Below are positions 34,802 to 43,359 of a DNA stretch of 64,000 nucleotides, piece after piece. Position numbers and translations under genes: made by a program. The notes under the pieces were generated by a model. It saw nothing but the letters and a program-made list of their open reading frames with translations, ran no database searches and had not been told where the DNA came from. This DNA comes from Phycisphaeraceae bacterium (GTDB lineage Bacteria; Planctomycetota; Phycisphaerae; Phycisphaerales; UBA1924), in the NCBI GenBank assembly GCA_015200025.1, contig CP054186.1, positions 2,430,001 to 2,494,000 on the forward strand. Direction: 5' to 3'. Within the stretch, counting starts at the first letter, position 1. Each line of letters opens with the position of its first letter.

Positions 34802-35341
34802 ATGGAGGAGTACCTACTCGACACCAATCACGTGATTCCACTGCTTAGGGAGCAGGACCCGAGGCGCGGAGTGATCCTCGCGAAACTGTCGACGATCGCT
34901 GCCGAGTCGCATGTCTGCATTGCCACGGCCACGCTCGCCGAGTTGGAGGTTGGCTGCTGCTTCCAGGAAAAGGGACGGGAGGACGCACAGACCGAGATTC
35001 GAGAGGTACTGCGGTCGAACAGGCTAGACATTCGCCCATTCACGCAGCACACCGCCGCCGAGTACGGAGCACTCAAGGCGGCGCTCATGCGGCAGTTTGC
35101 TCGCGAAGAAGTCAGGAATGCTGCCAAGTGGCCTGAGGTGTGGACCAGTCCTGTCAAGGGTCAACCGCTCGGCGCCGACGAATTCGACCTGATCATGGTC
35201 AGTCACGCGATGGAGCGCAACATGGTGCTCGTGACGAATGATCCCATGCGTCGAATCATCGAGGGGATCTCTTCATTGGGTTCCGCCCCTCGGTTCGACA
35301 ATTGGATCAGTATCGCCAGCGGGACCGGGTCCTCGCCTTGA
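34802..35341 (+). CDS. PIN-domain ribonuclease-like protein (VapC type)
   Basis: 179 residues from ATG 34802. Acidic active-site residues of the PIN fold are present: Asp7 in YLLDTNHV, Glu47 in TLAELEVG, an acidic pair in GADEFDLI (Asp126/Asp129) and Asp147 in LVTNDPMR. It has the usual VapC length plus a C-terminal extension. A cognate small VapB-type antitoxin gene is not seen next to it; instead it is directly coupled to the N6 methylase gene. It may be a VapC-like toxin or an effector of a defence module. Confidence 0.8.
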   Translation: MEEYLLDTNHVIPLLREQDPRRGVILAKLSTIAAESHVCIATATLAELEVGCCFQEKGREDAQTEIREVLRSNRLDIRPFTQHTAAEYGALKAALMRQFAREEVRNAAKWPEVWTSPVKGQPLGADEFDLIMVSHAMERNMVLVTNDPMRRIIEGISSLGSAPRFDNWISIASGTGSSP

Positions 35342-35387
35342 CGCGTGTACTGCCGCCGGCGCTCTGCCTATGCGTGACATGAACAAA

Positions 35388-35428
35388 GCCCAGCGGACCG
35401 GACGGCATTCCGATCCGGTCCGCCGGGC
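35388..35428 (-). terminator. Terminator-like hairpin for the minus-strand gene
   Basis: GCCCAGCGGACCGGA and TCCGGTCCGCCGGGC form a near-perfect 15-bp stem with an 11-base loop. On the minus strand the stem is followed by TTTG then TT, so it fits the end of the gene at 35445-35774. One A-C position becomes G-U in the minus-strand RNA, which supports that orientation. Confidence 0.65.
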
Positions 35429-35444
35429 GAGCTACGAGGGCCTG

Positions 35445-35774
35445 TTAGCGCTGGTTGGGGATGGTGGTCGCGCTCATCCGAAAGGTGTAGACGAAGATGG
35501 CGGCGGGATCGAGGCCGTCGAATCGCTTCCCCCACCCTCCGTGCTGCTTTCGCAGGGAGTACTCGGCCCGCCGGGCTTCCTCGGCCGTGTCGCAGCCGAC
35601 GATCAAGAACGGATCGCGGGTGGCGTTGATGCAGTGCTCGCACAGGAGGCGCTCCCGCGGGTTGCAGGTGACGCCGATGAACCAGCGCGGGTGCTCGCCG
35701 CCGTTGCGCTCGATGAACTGTGTGATTCTCTCGGCGGGCGATGGCCGCGCCTGGACGGCTTGAGCGGTGGACAT
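35445..35774 (-). CDS. GIY-YIG-like small protein, phage type
   Basis: 109 residues from ATG 35774, with GGAG upstream. The core is RWFIGVTCNPRERLLCEHCIN ... RAEYSLRKQHGGWGKRFDG ... AAIFVYTF. The W-[YF]-I-G-V-x-x-x-[PD]-x-x-R pattern and closing VY resemble small GIY-YIG-like phage proteins of unknown role; the canonical catalytic Arg/Glu pair cannot be assigned with confidence. The gene is opposite in direction to its neighbours and has its own terminator. Confidence 0.6.
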   Translation of the reverse strand: MSTAQAVQARPSPAERITQFIERNGGEHPRWFIGVTCNPRERLLCEHCINATRDPFLIVGCDTAEEARRAEYSLRKQHGGWGKRFDGLDPAAIFVYTFRMSATTIPNQR

Positions 35775-35942
35775 GGGGGGAGCTCCTCGTGCTCTTGGCG
35801 GAATGAACGGGCTGGCGACCGGCCGCCGGTGCAGGGTTCGTCGGCCTGCTCCTTCTAAATACGCAAACGGCCCGGAATGGCCCGGGAGGTCAGTGCAGCA
35901 CGGCGGGCATTTCGGCACGCAGCGGTTTACCATCAGGTCCGA

Positions 35943-37079
35943 ATGGACCAGGAACTGGCCAAAGCGATCGAAGCCCTCCTCCGGCGCATCCCGGATAGGT
36001 GGGAGCGCGTGGATACCGACCAGCTCTCGGTCACCGAGCAGCAAACGCTCCTGCGCCTTGTGGGAGCAGGACTTGTGGAACGGCGCAACACCCTTCGCCT
36101 GGACATGGCGGGTCAGAGCGAGGCCTTTGAGGCCACCATCGCCGTGACGGGCGAAGCGGGCCTTCTCATGGCGATCGAGCCTGTGCTCGCCGAGTCCTGG
36201 AGCCGGTGGTCGGGGGCCATTGAGGACTGGCGTCGGCGCACCGGGGCGGCCAGCCGACCGTTCCGGGTTACGAAAGTCGGCGGCGACGAATGGCGGCTCA
36301 CCGAGCACGGGCTGCTCGCGCGAGCGGACCTCAGTGTCCCGCTGGACTCGAAGCTGTCCCGCGAGCACGCCGCGGTCATTGCCAGTCGGGAACGCGTGAT
36401 CGATTTCGTCATGAAGGCCGGCGCACTGGAAGATCGCCCTCCGGTTCATGGGGCCGGGCAACTCGTGTCTTTCCGCAGCATCGCCGCGGAGAAGTTGACG
36501 CCCCAAACGACCCATGTGAACTTGACCAACGCCGCGGACATCGCCGCAGCGTTCCGGGAGGCGATGCTGCCCCTGGTGGAAGCGGTTGTCGGCGGCGGGG
36601 CTCGTGTCAACGGGCGCTCGTCAGCCTCCAAGACGTCGAAGGCTGGCTCGATGTCGTGGCAGGAGGCGATGCGGCACGCCGAAGAGCACGTGAAGAAGCA
36701 CGGCGGCTTCTTCCCGGGGCGGAATCAACTCGCCAGCATCGTGGGATGTTCGCCGGCCACGATGACGAAAGTGCTCAAGCACTCCACGTACCTGAAGGCC
36801 CGCCGCGCGGAATCGGCGGGCGCGGCCAAAGGAAAAGAGGTCGGGTCGTCCGACAACCTCGGCAACACCCGGGCTGATGCCAAGTCGGCACGGGAGGCGC
36901 TGGATGATCGCATCGACGCGGGCGAGACCCACCCGCCCGTGGACGCCTACCACGCAGGCGATGACGAGGCAGCGGCAGACCGCGACGAAACAATCGCGAA
37001 TCTGATTGCGGAGCAGCAGGCCGAACGCACGCGGGAGGAACGCCAGCGGAGATCGGTCAAGAAGCGGCCGGAGCGGTAG
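35943..37079 (+). CDS. Hypothetical protein with C-terminal HTH-like segment
   Basis: 378 residues from ATG 35943; upstream in-frame codons to 35877 read poorly. The N-terminal 180 residues are a mixed fold (LSVTEQQTLLRLVGAGLVERRNTLRLDM is winged-helix-like; then EWRLTEHGLLARADL). Near 250-290 the sequence HVKKHGGFFPGRNQLASIVGCSPATMTKVLKHSTYLKARRAE resembles an HTH. The tail is long and charged (E/R/D-rich). It starts the plus-strand replication-type operon of the element. No named family is recognised. Confidence 0.65.
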   Translation: MDQELAKAIEALLRRIPDRWERVDTDQLSVTEQQTLLRLVGAGLVERRNTLRLDMAGQSEAFEATIAVTGEAGLLMAIEPVLAESWSRWSGAIEDWRRRTGAASRPFRVTKVGGDEWRLTEHGLLARADLSVPLDSKLSREHAAVIASRERVIDFVMKAGALEDRPPVHGAGQLVSFRSIAAEKLTPQTTHVNLTNAADIAAAFREAMLPLVEAVVGGGARVNGRSSASKTSKAGSMSWQEAMRHAEEHVKKHGGFFPGRNQLASIVGCSPATMTKVLKHSTYLKARRAESAGAAKGKEVGSSDNLGNTRADAKSAREALDDRIDAGETHPPVDAYHAGDDEAAADRDETIANLIAEQQAERTREERQRRSVKKRPER

Positions 37080-37219
37080 GGGTTGCCAGCCCCTGCTGCC
37101 GGTGGTCGCGCCCAGTCGCGACCGGCCTCAAGCCTGCGAATCATGAGACATTCGAGGTAGTCACGCGACCACTTGCGGACTTGTAACCGGGCCCATCGCC
37201 CGGGAACGGAGTCGCCGCA

Positions 37220-37474
37220 ATGGGAATCGCGCCCCCACTCAGCCGTCAGGTTGCGCCCCCGCCGATGCTGATCACCGCCGGGGTGATCGCCAGCGAACTC
37301 GGCCAGCCCATCCACCGCGTCGTGCGGGTCTTGGCCACGCGACCGTGGATCAAGCCGGCCGCGTTGGCTGGTCGGGTCCGACTGTTTGACCGCCGGGCCA
37401 TCGAACAGGTCCGCGCCGAGCTCGCCGGGATCGATCGCCGCCGCGTGCCGGTTGGGCAAGGCGGTGCAGAATGA
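37220..37474 (+). CDS. Small excisionase-like DNA-binding protein
   Basis: 84 residues. The core LITAGVIASELGQPIHRVVRVLATRPWIKPAALAGRVRLFDRRAIEQVRAEL fits a winged-helix MerR/excisionase pattern: a helix-turn-helix, then a wing (RVRLFDRRAI) as in Xis and phage regulators. It starts a set of coupled genes (ATGA with the next). A role as excision or transcription regulator of the element is inferred from size, pattern and context. Confidence 0.65.
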   Translation: MGIAPPLSRQVAPPPMLITAGVIASELGQPIHRVVRVLATRPWIKPAALAGRVRLFDRRAIEQVRAELAGIDRRRVPVGQGGAE

Positions 37475-37809
37475 ACGGCACCACCGCTCAGGTCCACACC
37501 TCATCGCTCGACCAAGGCTCAAGGCGGCTGATCGCGCTCATGCAGCGCATCGGATTCGGCCGGATCGAGTCGCTGCGCGTACTCGACGGCCAGCCGGCGT
37601 TGGACCCGCCGCCCCGCGTGATCCGAGAGGTCAAGCTAGGGGCAGAACGAACCAGTCAGGGGCACGACAGCCCGGCCGGCTTCACGGTCAAGCGCGCGAT
37701 GGTTGATCTACTCGCCGAGCTGACCGTCGTTGGCTCTGCCACTGTCGCCATCGAGGTACGCCACGGCCTGCCCGCGCGCCTCATCGTCGAGGAGGTGGCT
37801 CGTGGTTGA
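37471..37809 (+). CDS. Hypothetical protein in coupled element operon
   Basis: 112 residues, ATGA overlap with the preceding stop and an 8-base overlap with the next gene. It has a helix LIALMQRIGFGRIESLRVLDG, a loop with RVIREVKLGAE, and a C-terminal strand-helix pair (VDLLAELTVVGSATVAIEVRHGLPARLIVEEV). No metal site, membrane segment or recognised motif is visible. The tight coupling argues it is a genuine gene of the mobile element; function unknown. Confidence 0.65.
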   Translation: MNGTTAQVHTSSLDQGSRRLIALMQRIGFGRIESLRVLDGQPALDPPPRVIREVKLGAERTSQGHDSPAGFTVKRAMVDLLAELTVVGSATVAIEVRHGLPARLIVEEVARG

Positions 37810-38350
37810 GCTCGCTCCCTCGCCGCCCCACCGCGGATTCGATGCGCTCGACATCGATCGACTCGGCGCAGTCGCTCACGGCGTGGCGAACCGGCTCGCC
37901 GGACCCAGCCGAAAGGGAGACGGGCACGCAGATCTCCGGTCGGACCTTATCTTGGCCGCGCTGGAGAGATGGCCACGGTTCAAGCCCTCGCGCGGTCGTC
38001 CGATGGCGTTCCTTGCCGTCGCCATGACCCGGGCCGGAACCTCGATCCTGCGGGCCCAGCACGCCGCCAAGCGCGGCGGCCGGACGACGACCGTGCCCCT
38101 GGACGACGCGATGGCGGCGGGATCGGGCCGGCACCGGCCACTTACGACCGCGTCCCCGATCCCGCGGCGTGACATCGAGCTCGACGTTCGCGCCGCGATC
38201 GGCGGCCTGCCCGAGGGCCTCGCCACGGTCTGCAACGACTTTCTCGAGGCGGCCACGGATGGCCGCCGTCGACCCTCGCTCGGAGCTGCGGCCACTGTCG
38301 CGCTCCGCCGTCACTTCGAATCCGTCGGATTCTCGGAGGACTTGTCATGA
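37802..38350 (+). CDS. Sigma-70/ECF-like regulatory protein
   Basis: 182 residues from GTG 37802. The central segment ADLRSDLILAALERWPRFKPSRGRPMAFLAVAMTRAGTSILRAQHAAKRGG has the pattern of sigma region 2 (E/D..Q...l.....f....g....y....a.n...d..R). A C-terminal helical region (GLPEGLATVCNDFLEAATDGRRRPSLGAAATVALRRHFES) resembles region 4. It is short and divergent, so a phage-type sigma-like factor is the likeliest label. It overlaps the genes on both sides. Confidence 0.55.
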   Translation: MVELAPSPPHRGFDALDIDRLGAVAHGVANRLAGPSRKGDGHADLRSDLILAALERWPRFKPSRGRPMAFLAVAMTRAGTSILRAQHAAKRGGRTTTVPLDDAMAAGSGRHRPLTTASPIPRRDIELDVRAAIGGLPEGLATVCNDFLEAATDGRRRPSLGAAATVALRRHFESVGFSEDLS

Positions 38351-38931
38351 CACCCCGCGCGCTTTCATCCATTCCCCCCGGCACGACGCCCCGCGCCGCT
38401 GTGGCAGGTGCGCCCCTCCCCAGAACCAAGCGGCGCGTGTACCTCGCCGGGAAGATGCACGGATCGGGCAACTGGCGGTTGCCGCTGGTGCCGCGGCTCG
38501 GCGTCGAGCCGTTCGGCCAACCGATCGACTGCGGCCGCTTCATTTTCACGGGGCCGCACTTCGTTCCCTTCTGCGGCCAGAGCCACGAGTGGGTCGGCTG
38601 GCACGCTGGCGTCGAGCAGCACGACTCAAGCCCTTGGCCCGCCCCCGAGTTCACCCGCCCCCGGTGGGTGGTGCCCGGGCTGTGCATGGAGTGGATCCGG
38701 GAATCGAACCTGTTCTTTGCTTGGATCAACGCCACGGACTGCCATGCCACGCTGCTGGAACTGGGCTGGGCACACGCTCTGGGCAAGCCGGTGTACCTGG
38801 CGTTCTCGACGCGGGACCTGGCGCGGCAGATGTGGTTCGCCCGCCACTGCCCGCGGACGACCGCGCACGTGCATGCGTCTCCCGCCGAAGCGCTTGACCG
38901 TGCGCTGGCGTGGGAGGTGCCGTTCGAATGA
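38347..38931 (+). CDS. Nucleoside 2-deoxyribosyltransferase-like protein
   Basis: 194 residues, ATGA junctions at both ends. RRVYLAGKMHGSGNWR and ESNLFFAWINATDCHATLLELGWAHALGKPVYLAF match the NDT fold: the YLAG strand, an acidic/aromatic centre and the E-x-G-x-A-x-x-x-x-K-P-V motif with catalytic Glu. An additional WVVPGLCMEW segment lies between. Such enzymes in phages act in nucleotide salvage or in NAD/nucleotide-based defence or counter-defence; the substrate is not predictable. Confidence 0.75.
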   Translation: MTPRALSSIPPGTTPRAAVAGAPLPRTKRRVYLAGKMHGSGNWRLPLVPRLGVEPFGQPIDCGRFIFTGPHFVPFCGQSHEWVGWHAGVEQHDSSPWPAPEFTRPRWVVPGLCMEWIRESNLFFAWINATDCHATLLELGWAHALGKPVYLAFSTRDLARQMWFARHCPRTTAHVHASPAEALDRALAWEVPFE

Positions 38932-41267
38932 CGCCCCCGACCCTCGCAACGGCTCGGCGCTATGCGTCGGCGGGGCTGTGCGTGCTGCCCGCGATCCGCG
39001 AGGGCGACGACAAGCGCGTCGCCCTGCGCTCGTGGAAGCCGTACCAGACGCGGCTGCCGACGCCGGCGGAGCACGCGCGGTGGTTCTCAGGGCCCGCCCC
39101 GCGCGACCTGTGCATCGTCTGCGGAGTGGTGTCGGGCAACGTCGAGATGATCGACTTCGACCTGGCCGGCGCTGCCTTCGATCCGTGGCGGGAGCGGGTC
39201 GATGCGGTGTGCCCGGGACTCATCGATCGCCTGGTCGTCGAGACGACGCCTTCGGGCGGTCGCCATGTCGTGTACCGCTGCTCGGGTCCGGTTTGCGGCA
39301 ACATGAAGCTCGCCCAGCGGTCCTGCGACGCTCCTGGGCCCGAGCCGATCGAGGTTGCCGGGAAGCGGTTCACGCCGCGGAAAGGCCCCGACGGGCGATG
39401 GCGCGCGGTCGCCACGATGATCGAGACCCGCGGCGAGGGCGGGATGTTCCTGTGCGCACCGTCGAACGGGTACGTGCTCACGGCTGGCGATCTGGCCGCG
39501 TTGCCGGTCATCACGCCCGAAGAGCGTGAGTGCCTGTTGGCCTGCGCATGGGAGCTCAACGAGGCCCAGCATCATGTGGAGGATGGTCCGCGCCCGAAGT
39601 CATCCTCACCCTCATCCACCAGCGACCTAAAGCCCGGCGACGACTTCAACAAGCGCGGCAGCATCCGCGATCTGCTGGTCGAGCACGGCTGGACCCGCGT
39701 GAGCGGAGGTGAGAATGAGCACTGGGCCCGCCCCGGCAAGGACCGGGGCTGCAGCGCCACGCTCAAGGGCGGCGTGTTCTATGTGTTCTCGACCAACGCC
39801 CCGCCCTTCGAGGACGGCCGTGGCTACTCGCTCTTCGCGGTCTACACGCTGCTCAAGCACGACGGCGACTTTGCAGCAGCGGCCCGGGCGCTGCGGCGCG
39901 AGGGATTCGGTGCGGAACCAGCCTCCGGCGATGTCGATCTGTCAGGCTTCAAGGCCAAAGCCCCGCAGGCGGAGCCGTCGCCACCCGCACCGATCGATCC
40001 CGGTCCCGTGCCGCCGGCGCTGCTGCGCGTTCCCGGTTTCATCGACGAAGTCATCGACTACTCCCTGAGTAATGCGCCCTACCCCGAGCCCGTGCTGGCG
40101 TTCTGCGGCGCGGTGGCGCTGCAGGCCGCGCTCGCCGGCCGCAAGGTCCGCGACCCACAGGACAACCGAACCGCGATCTATCTTCTGGGACTGGCCAACA
40201 CCGGCACTGGCAAGGACTTTCCGCGCAAGGTCAACCAGCGGATCCTCGCGAGCGCCGACATGGCCGGCGCGGTCGCGGACGGCTTCGCCAGTGGCGAAGG
40301 CCTCGAGGACCGGATGCACCTGACGCCCGTGATGCTCTTTCAGACCGACGAGATCGACACGCTCATGCAGGCGATCAGCGGGTACGGCACCAAGCGCGAC
40401 CCTCGGTACGAGGGCATCATGCAAACGCTGCTGAAGCTGTACACCTCGGCCAACACGATCTACCCGCTCCGCGTCAAGGCCAGCGACGAGGAGCCTCGCA
40501 TCATCGACCAGCCGTGCCTGTGCCTCTTCGGGACGGCGATCCCGGACATCTTCTATGAGGCGCTGTCACCCAAGATGCTCTCCAACGGCTTCTTCGCCCG
40601 AATGCTCATCTTCGAGGCCGGCCGCCGCGGGCTCGGCCAGGATGTGGATGTGCGCGAGCTCCCCAGGTCGATCCTGAGGAGGGCGCGGTGGTGGTCGGAG
40701 CTCAAGCCGGGCGGGGGCAACCTCAAGACCCAGCATCCGGTGCCCAGGCTGATCGAGCCGACCGCCGACGCGAGAGTGCGGCTCGGCGAGGTCCGCGCCC
40801 AGGCCGACGCCGCGTATTCCGAGGCCGAAGGCAAGTCCGATCAGGCGGGGATGGCGCTGTGGGCACGCGCCAACGAGAAGGCTCGGCGCCTGGCGCTGGT
40901 TCACGCGTGCAGCGCGGCGCGCCGCAGGCCGCAGATCACCGTTGATGCCGTGGACTGGGCCTGGGCACTCGTCGAGCATCAGACTCGCCGCATGCTCTTC
41001 AAGGCCAGCCAGCATGTCAGCGCCGGCGACTTCGAGAGCCAGTGCAAGGCGATGATCCGCGTACTTCGGGAATGGGCGGCAAAGCACTCCGCTGACCCGT
41101 GGATGCCCTTCTGGCAACTCAGCCGGCGTTTGGCGTGGTCACCCCGCGAGCACGACGAGGTCCGGCAGGCGCTGGTCGATCAGCGCCGCATCCAGTTCGT
41201 CGAGCGGGCCACCGGCGGCACGCCCCAGCGGCTGTACCGGCTCATCGAGGACGTTGCCGAAGCATGA
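38928..41267 (+). CDS. Prim-Pol primase with DUF3987-type helicase-like domain
   Basis: 779 residues from ATG 38928 (ATGA overlap). The N-terminal Prim-Pol domain has YASAGLCVLP, the metal-binding EMIDFDLAG and TPSGGRHVVY. A middle region (about 235-330) resembles a DNA-binding DUF with a Cys and EGRGYSLF pattern. The C-terminal half has a Walker A-like GLANTGTGKDF (Lys429), FQTDEIDTLMQ as Walker B-like and the DUF3987 RMLFKAS end. This architecture is typical replication proteins of phages and ICEs. It is followed by repeat-rich non-coding DNA. Confidence 0.88.
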   Translation: MTPPTLATARRYASAGLCVLPAIREGDDKRVALRSWKPYQTRLPTPAEHARWFSGPAPRDLCIVCGVVSGNVEMIDFDLAGAAFDPWRERVDAVCPGLIDRLVVETTPSGGRHVVYRCSGPVCGNMKLAQRSCDAPGPEPIEVAGKRFTPRKGPDGRWRAVATMIETRGEGGMFLCAPSNGYVLTAGDLAALPVITPEERECLLACAWELNEAQHHVEDGPRPKSSSPSSTSDLKPGDDFNKRGSIRDLLVEHGWTRVSGGENEHWARPGKDRGCSATLKGGVFYVFSTNAPPFEDGRGYSLFAVYTLLKHDGDFAAAARALRREGFGAEPASGDVDLSGFKAKAPQAEPSPPAPIDPGPVPPALLRVPGFIDEVIDYSLSNAPYPEPVLAFCGAVALQAALAGRKVRDPQDNRTAIYLLGLANTGTGKDFPRKVNQRILASADMAGAVADGFASGEGLEDRMHLTPVMLFQTDEIDTLMQAISGYGTKRDPRYEGIMQTLLKLYTSANTIYPLRVKASDEEPRIIDQPCLCLFGTAIPDIFYEALSPKMLSNGFFARMLIFEAGRRGLGQDVDVRELPRSILRRARWWSELKPGGGNLKTQHPVPRLIEPTADARVRLGEVRAQADAAYSEAEGKSDQAGMALWARANEKARRLALVHACSAARRRPQITVDAVDWAWALVEHQTRRMLFKASQHVSAGDFESQCKAMIRVLREWAAKHSADPWMPFWQLSRRLAWSPREHDEVRQALVDQRRIQFVERATGGTPQRLYRLIEDVAEA

Positions 41268-42022
41268 ACACGTGCTCCACGGCCGCACAAAGCGGTCTGT
41301 GCAACGCCTTGTACCCCTCAAACGCCGCGCAGAAGCATTCCGGCGCAGCGCGAGCACGATCCCGGACCATCGATTCCGCAGCGCCAACGGGGGTGAACGG
41401 CAACCTGTTGCGCCTATTGCAACCTCTTGCGCGCAATAGGTTCATCGCGAGAACATCGAGGAATCATGGAGCAAACAACAACACCCCCCCTCTTTCCTAC
41501 CTGTTGCGCCCACCCCCCCCCGCGCCGGCGCGGGCGCGACGGGCGCGCAACAGGTTCGGCGCAACGGGCGGGCGGCGTGCGGATCGCAGGCCATCGACGC
41601 ACCGGTTCGGACATGCAGTTGGCGTGCCAGGCCGCGCCTACCCGAAGCCTTACAGCCGGAGTCCGAACGGGGGAGGCGAAGGGGGCAATAGGTACTTCCC
41701 CGCCGGAATCGAAAGCCAACGCCCGCGGGAACAGCCGCGCTTGTCGATTGAGTTTGTTTGGGCTGTCCGAGCGCGGGGCGGGCGGCTGGCGGGGTTGGTA
41801 GGCCGCCCCGCCAGGAACGCGACGTGGGCCAACCTGGGCGAACCGGTGGCCAACGGGCGCGGCCCGTAGCGGGCGGGAATCGGGGCGGTGTGCCGCCCCC
41901 GGACGGGCCTGACGCCCGAGCGATCCAGCGAGCGAGCCAGCGATCCCCGGACCTGCCGCGCCGCGGCGGGCCACCACGCCCTCACGCGCGGCGCTCGCCG
42001 TGCGCCACCGACGGAGATCGCC
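41268..42022 (+). other. Non-coding, repeat-rich region downstream of the primase
   Basis: No convincing gene. An open frame starts with an ATGA overlap at 41264 and runs to 41869, but it is Arg/Pro/Ala/Asn-rich low-complexity with no domain. The region holds CAACCTGTTGCGC-type repeats, inverted repeats and C-runs (41483-41521), and then GC-rich sequence leading to the ParB-MTase start at 42023. Confidence 0.5.
41401..41557 (+). repeat. Iteron-like repeats, candidate replication origin
   Basis: CAACCTGTTGCGC (41401-41413) and CAACCTCTTGCGC (41420-41432) lie 19 bases apart. CTACCTGTTGCGCC follows at 41497-41510 and an inverted GCGCAACAGGTTC at 41545-41557. CCTATTGC (41413-41420) and GCAATAGG (41433-41440) form an inverted repeat. 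Position right after the primase gene fits a replication origin or its regulator site. Confidence 0.5.
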
Positions 42023-43357
42023 GTGAACATCGAGATGCTCCCCATCAGCGCGGTCAAGGAGTACGACCGCAACCCTCGCACCATCAACGACGCCGCAATC
42101 GATGCGGTTGCCAAGTCGATCGAGACCTTCGGCTTCAAGATCCCGATCCTGATCGACGGTGACGGCGTCATCATCGCCGGGCACACACGGCTGCGCGCCG
42201 CGCGAAAGCTCGGGCTGAAGGAAGTGCCGACCATCCGCGCGACGGACCTGACGCCGGACCAGGTCAAGGGGCTGCGCATCGCCGACAACAAGGTCGCGTC
42301 CCTGACCTCGTGGGACATGGAACTCCTCCCCATCGAGCTCGCCGATCTGAAGTGCGTGGATTTCGACCTCGCCGTGCTCGGGTTCAGCGCCGAGGATCTC
42401 GCGGCGATCATGGCCCCGGCTGGGAACGACGGTCTGACCGACCCGGACGATGTCCCCGCGCCGCCCGACGCCGCGACGACCGTGCCCGGCGACATCTGGG
42501 GGCTCGGCAACCACCGCCTGATGTGCGGCGACTCTTCGAAGCCCGAAGACCTGGACCGGCTGCTGGATGGCCAGCCGATCCATCTCGTGAACACCGATCC
42601 GCCGTACAACGTGAAGGTCGAGCCGCGCTCGAACAACGCGATCGTCGCCGGCCTGAGTTCGTTCGCACTGCCCGGCAAAGCAGACCAACACGACCAGCAG
42701 AGCGCCGACCTCAACCGCTACCCCGGGAAGAGCCGGGCGACGCACACGAAGCTGCGGGCCAAGGACCGGCCGCTGGCCAACGACTTCGTGAGCGACGACG
42801 AGTTCGACCGGCTGCTCGCGGCGTGGTTCGGGAACATCACCCGCGTGCTGATCCCCGGCGGGACGTTCTACATCTGGGGCGGCTACGCCAACTGCGGGAA
42901 CTACCCGCCGGTGCTCAAGCGCTGCGGGCTCTACTTCGCGCAGGCGGTCATCTGGGTGAAGGAGCACCCGGTCCTGACGCGCAAGGACTTCATGGGCAAC
43001 CACGAGTGGTGCTTCTACGGCTGGAAAGAGGGCGCGGCCCACCGCTTCTTCGGCCCGGCGAACGTGCCCGACACCTGGTCGATCAAGAAGGTCAACCCGC
43101 AGAGCATGGTCCACCTCACCGAGAAGCCCGTCGAGCTCGCGCGGCGGGCGATCGAGTTCTCGTCGCGTCCGGGCGAGCACGTGCTCGACCTCTTCGGTGG
43201 CAGCGGCAGCACGCTCATCGGCGCAGAGATGACCGGGCGGCGGGCGTTCCTGATGGAACTCGACGCGCTGTACTGCGATGTCATTGTGCAACGCTGGGAG
43301 AAGTTCACGGGGCGCAAGGCGGAGCGGTCGTCCGCCTTCTCGGAGGTGTCGAAGTGA
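42023..43357 (+). CDS. ParB-domain DNA methyltransferase fusion
   Basis: 444 residues from GTG 42023, with CGGAGA upstream. The ParB/Srx-like N-terminus (about 1-95: ISAVKEYDRNPRTINDAAIDAVAKSIETFGF, then ILIDGDGVIIAGHTRLRAARKLG) is joined to a methyltransferase with DPPY at 192-195 and a SAM-binding DLFGGSGSTLIGAEM block at about 389-402. DPPY before FGGSGS gives the beta-class motif order. This ParB-MTase fusion is common in phages and ICEs, where it methylates host or element DNA. It is 2 bases from the stop of the convergent PD-(D/E)XK-like gene. Confidence 0.9.
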   Translation: MNIEMLPISAVKEYDRNPRTINDAAIDAVAKSIETFGFKIPILIDGDGVIIAGHTRLRAARKLGLKEVPTIRATDLTPDQVKGLRIADNKVASLTSWDMELLPIELADLKCVDFDLAVLGFSAEDLAAIMAPAGNDGLTDPDDVPAPPDAATTVPGDIWGLGNHRLMCGDSSKPEDLDRLLDGQPIHLVNTDPPYNVKVEPRSNNAIVAGLSSFALPGKADQHDQQSADLNRYPGKSRATHTKLRAKDRPLANDFVSDDEFDRLLAAWFGNITRVLIPGGTFYIWGGYANCGNYPPVLKRCGLYFAQAVIWVKEHPVLTRKDFMGNHEWCFYGWKEGAAHRFFGPANVPDTWSIKKVNPQSMVHLTEKPVELARRAIEFSSRPGEHVLDLFGGSGSTLIGAEMTGRRAFLMELDALYCDVIVQRWEKFTGRKAERSSAFSEVSK

Positions 43358-43359
43358 CC

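Noticed and set aside
41264..41869. ATGA-coupled open frame after the primase
   Set aside because: Arg/Pro/Asn-rich low-complexity translation across the repeat and C-run region; no domain or conservation signal visible.
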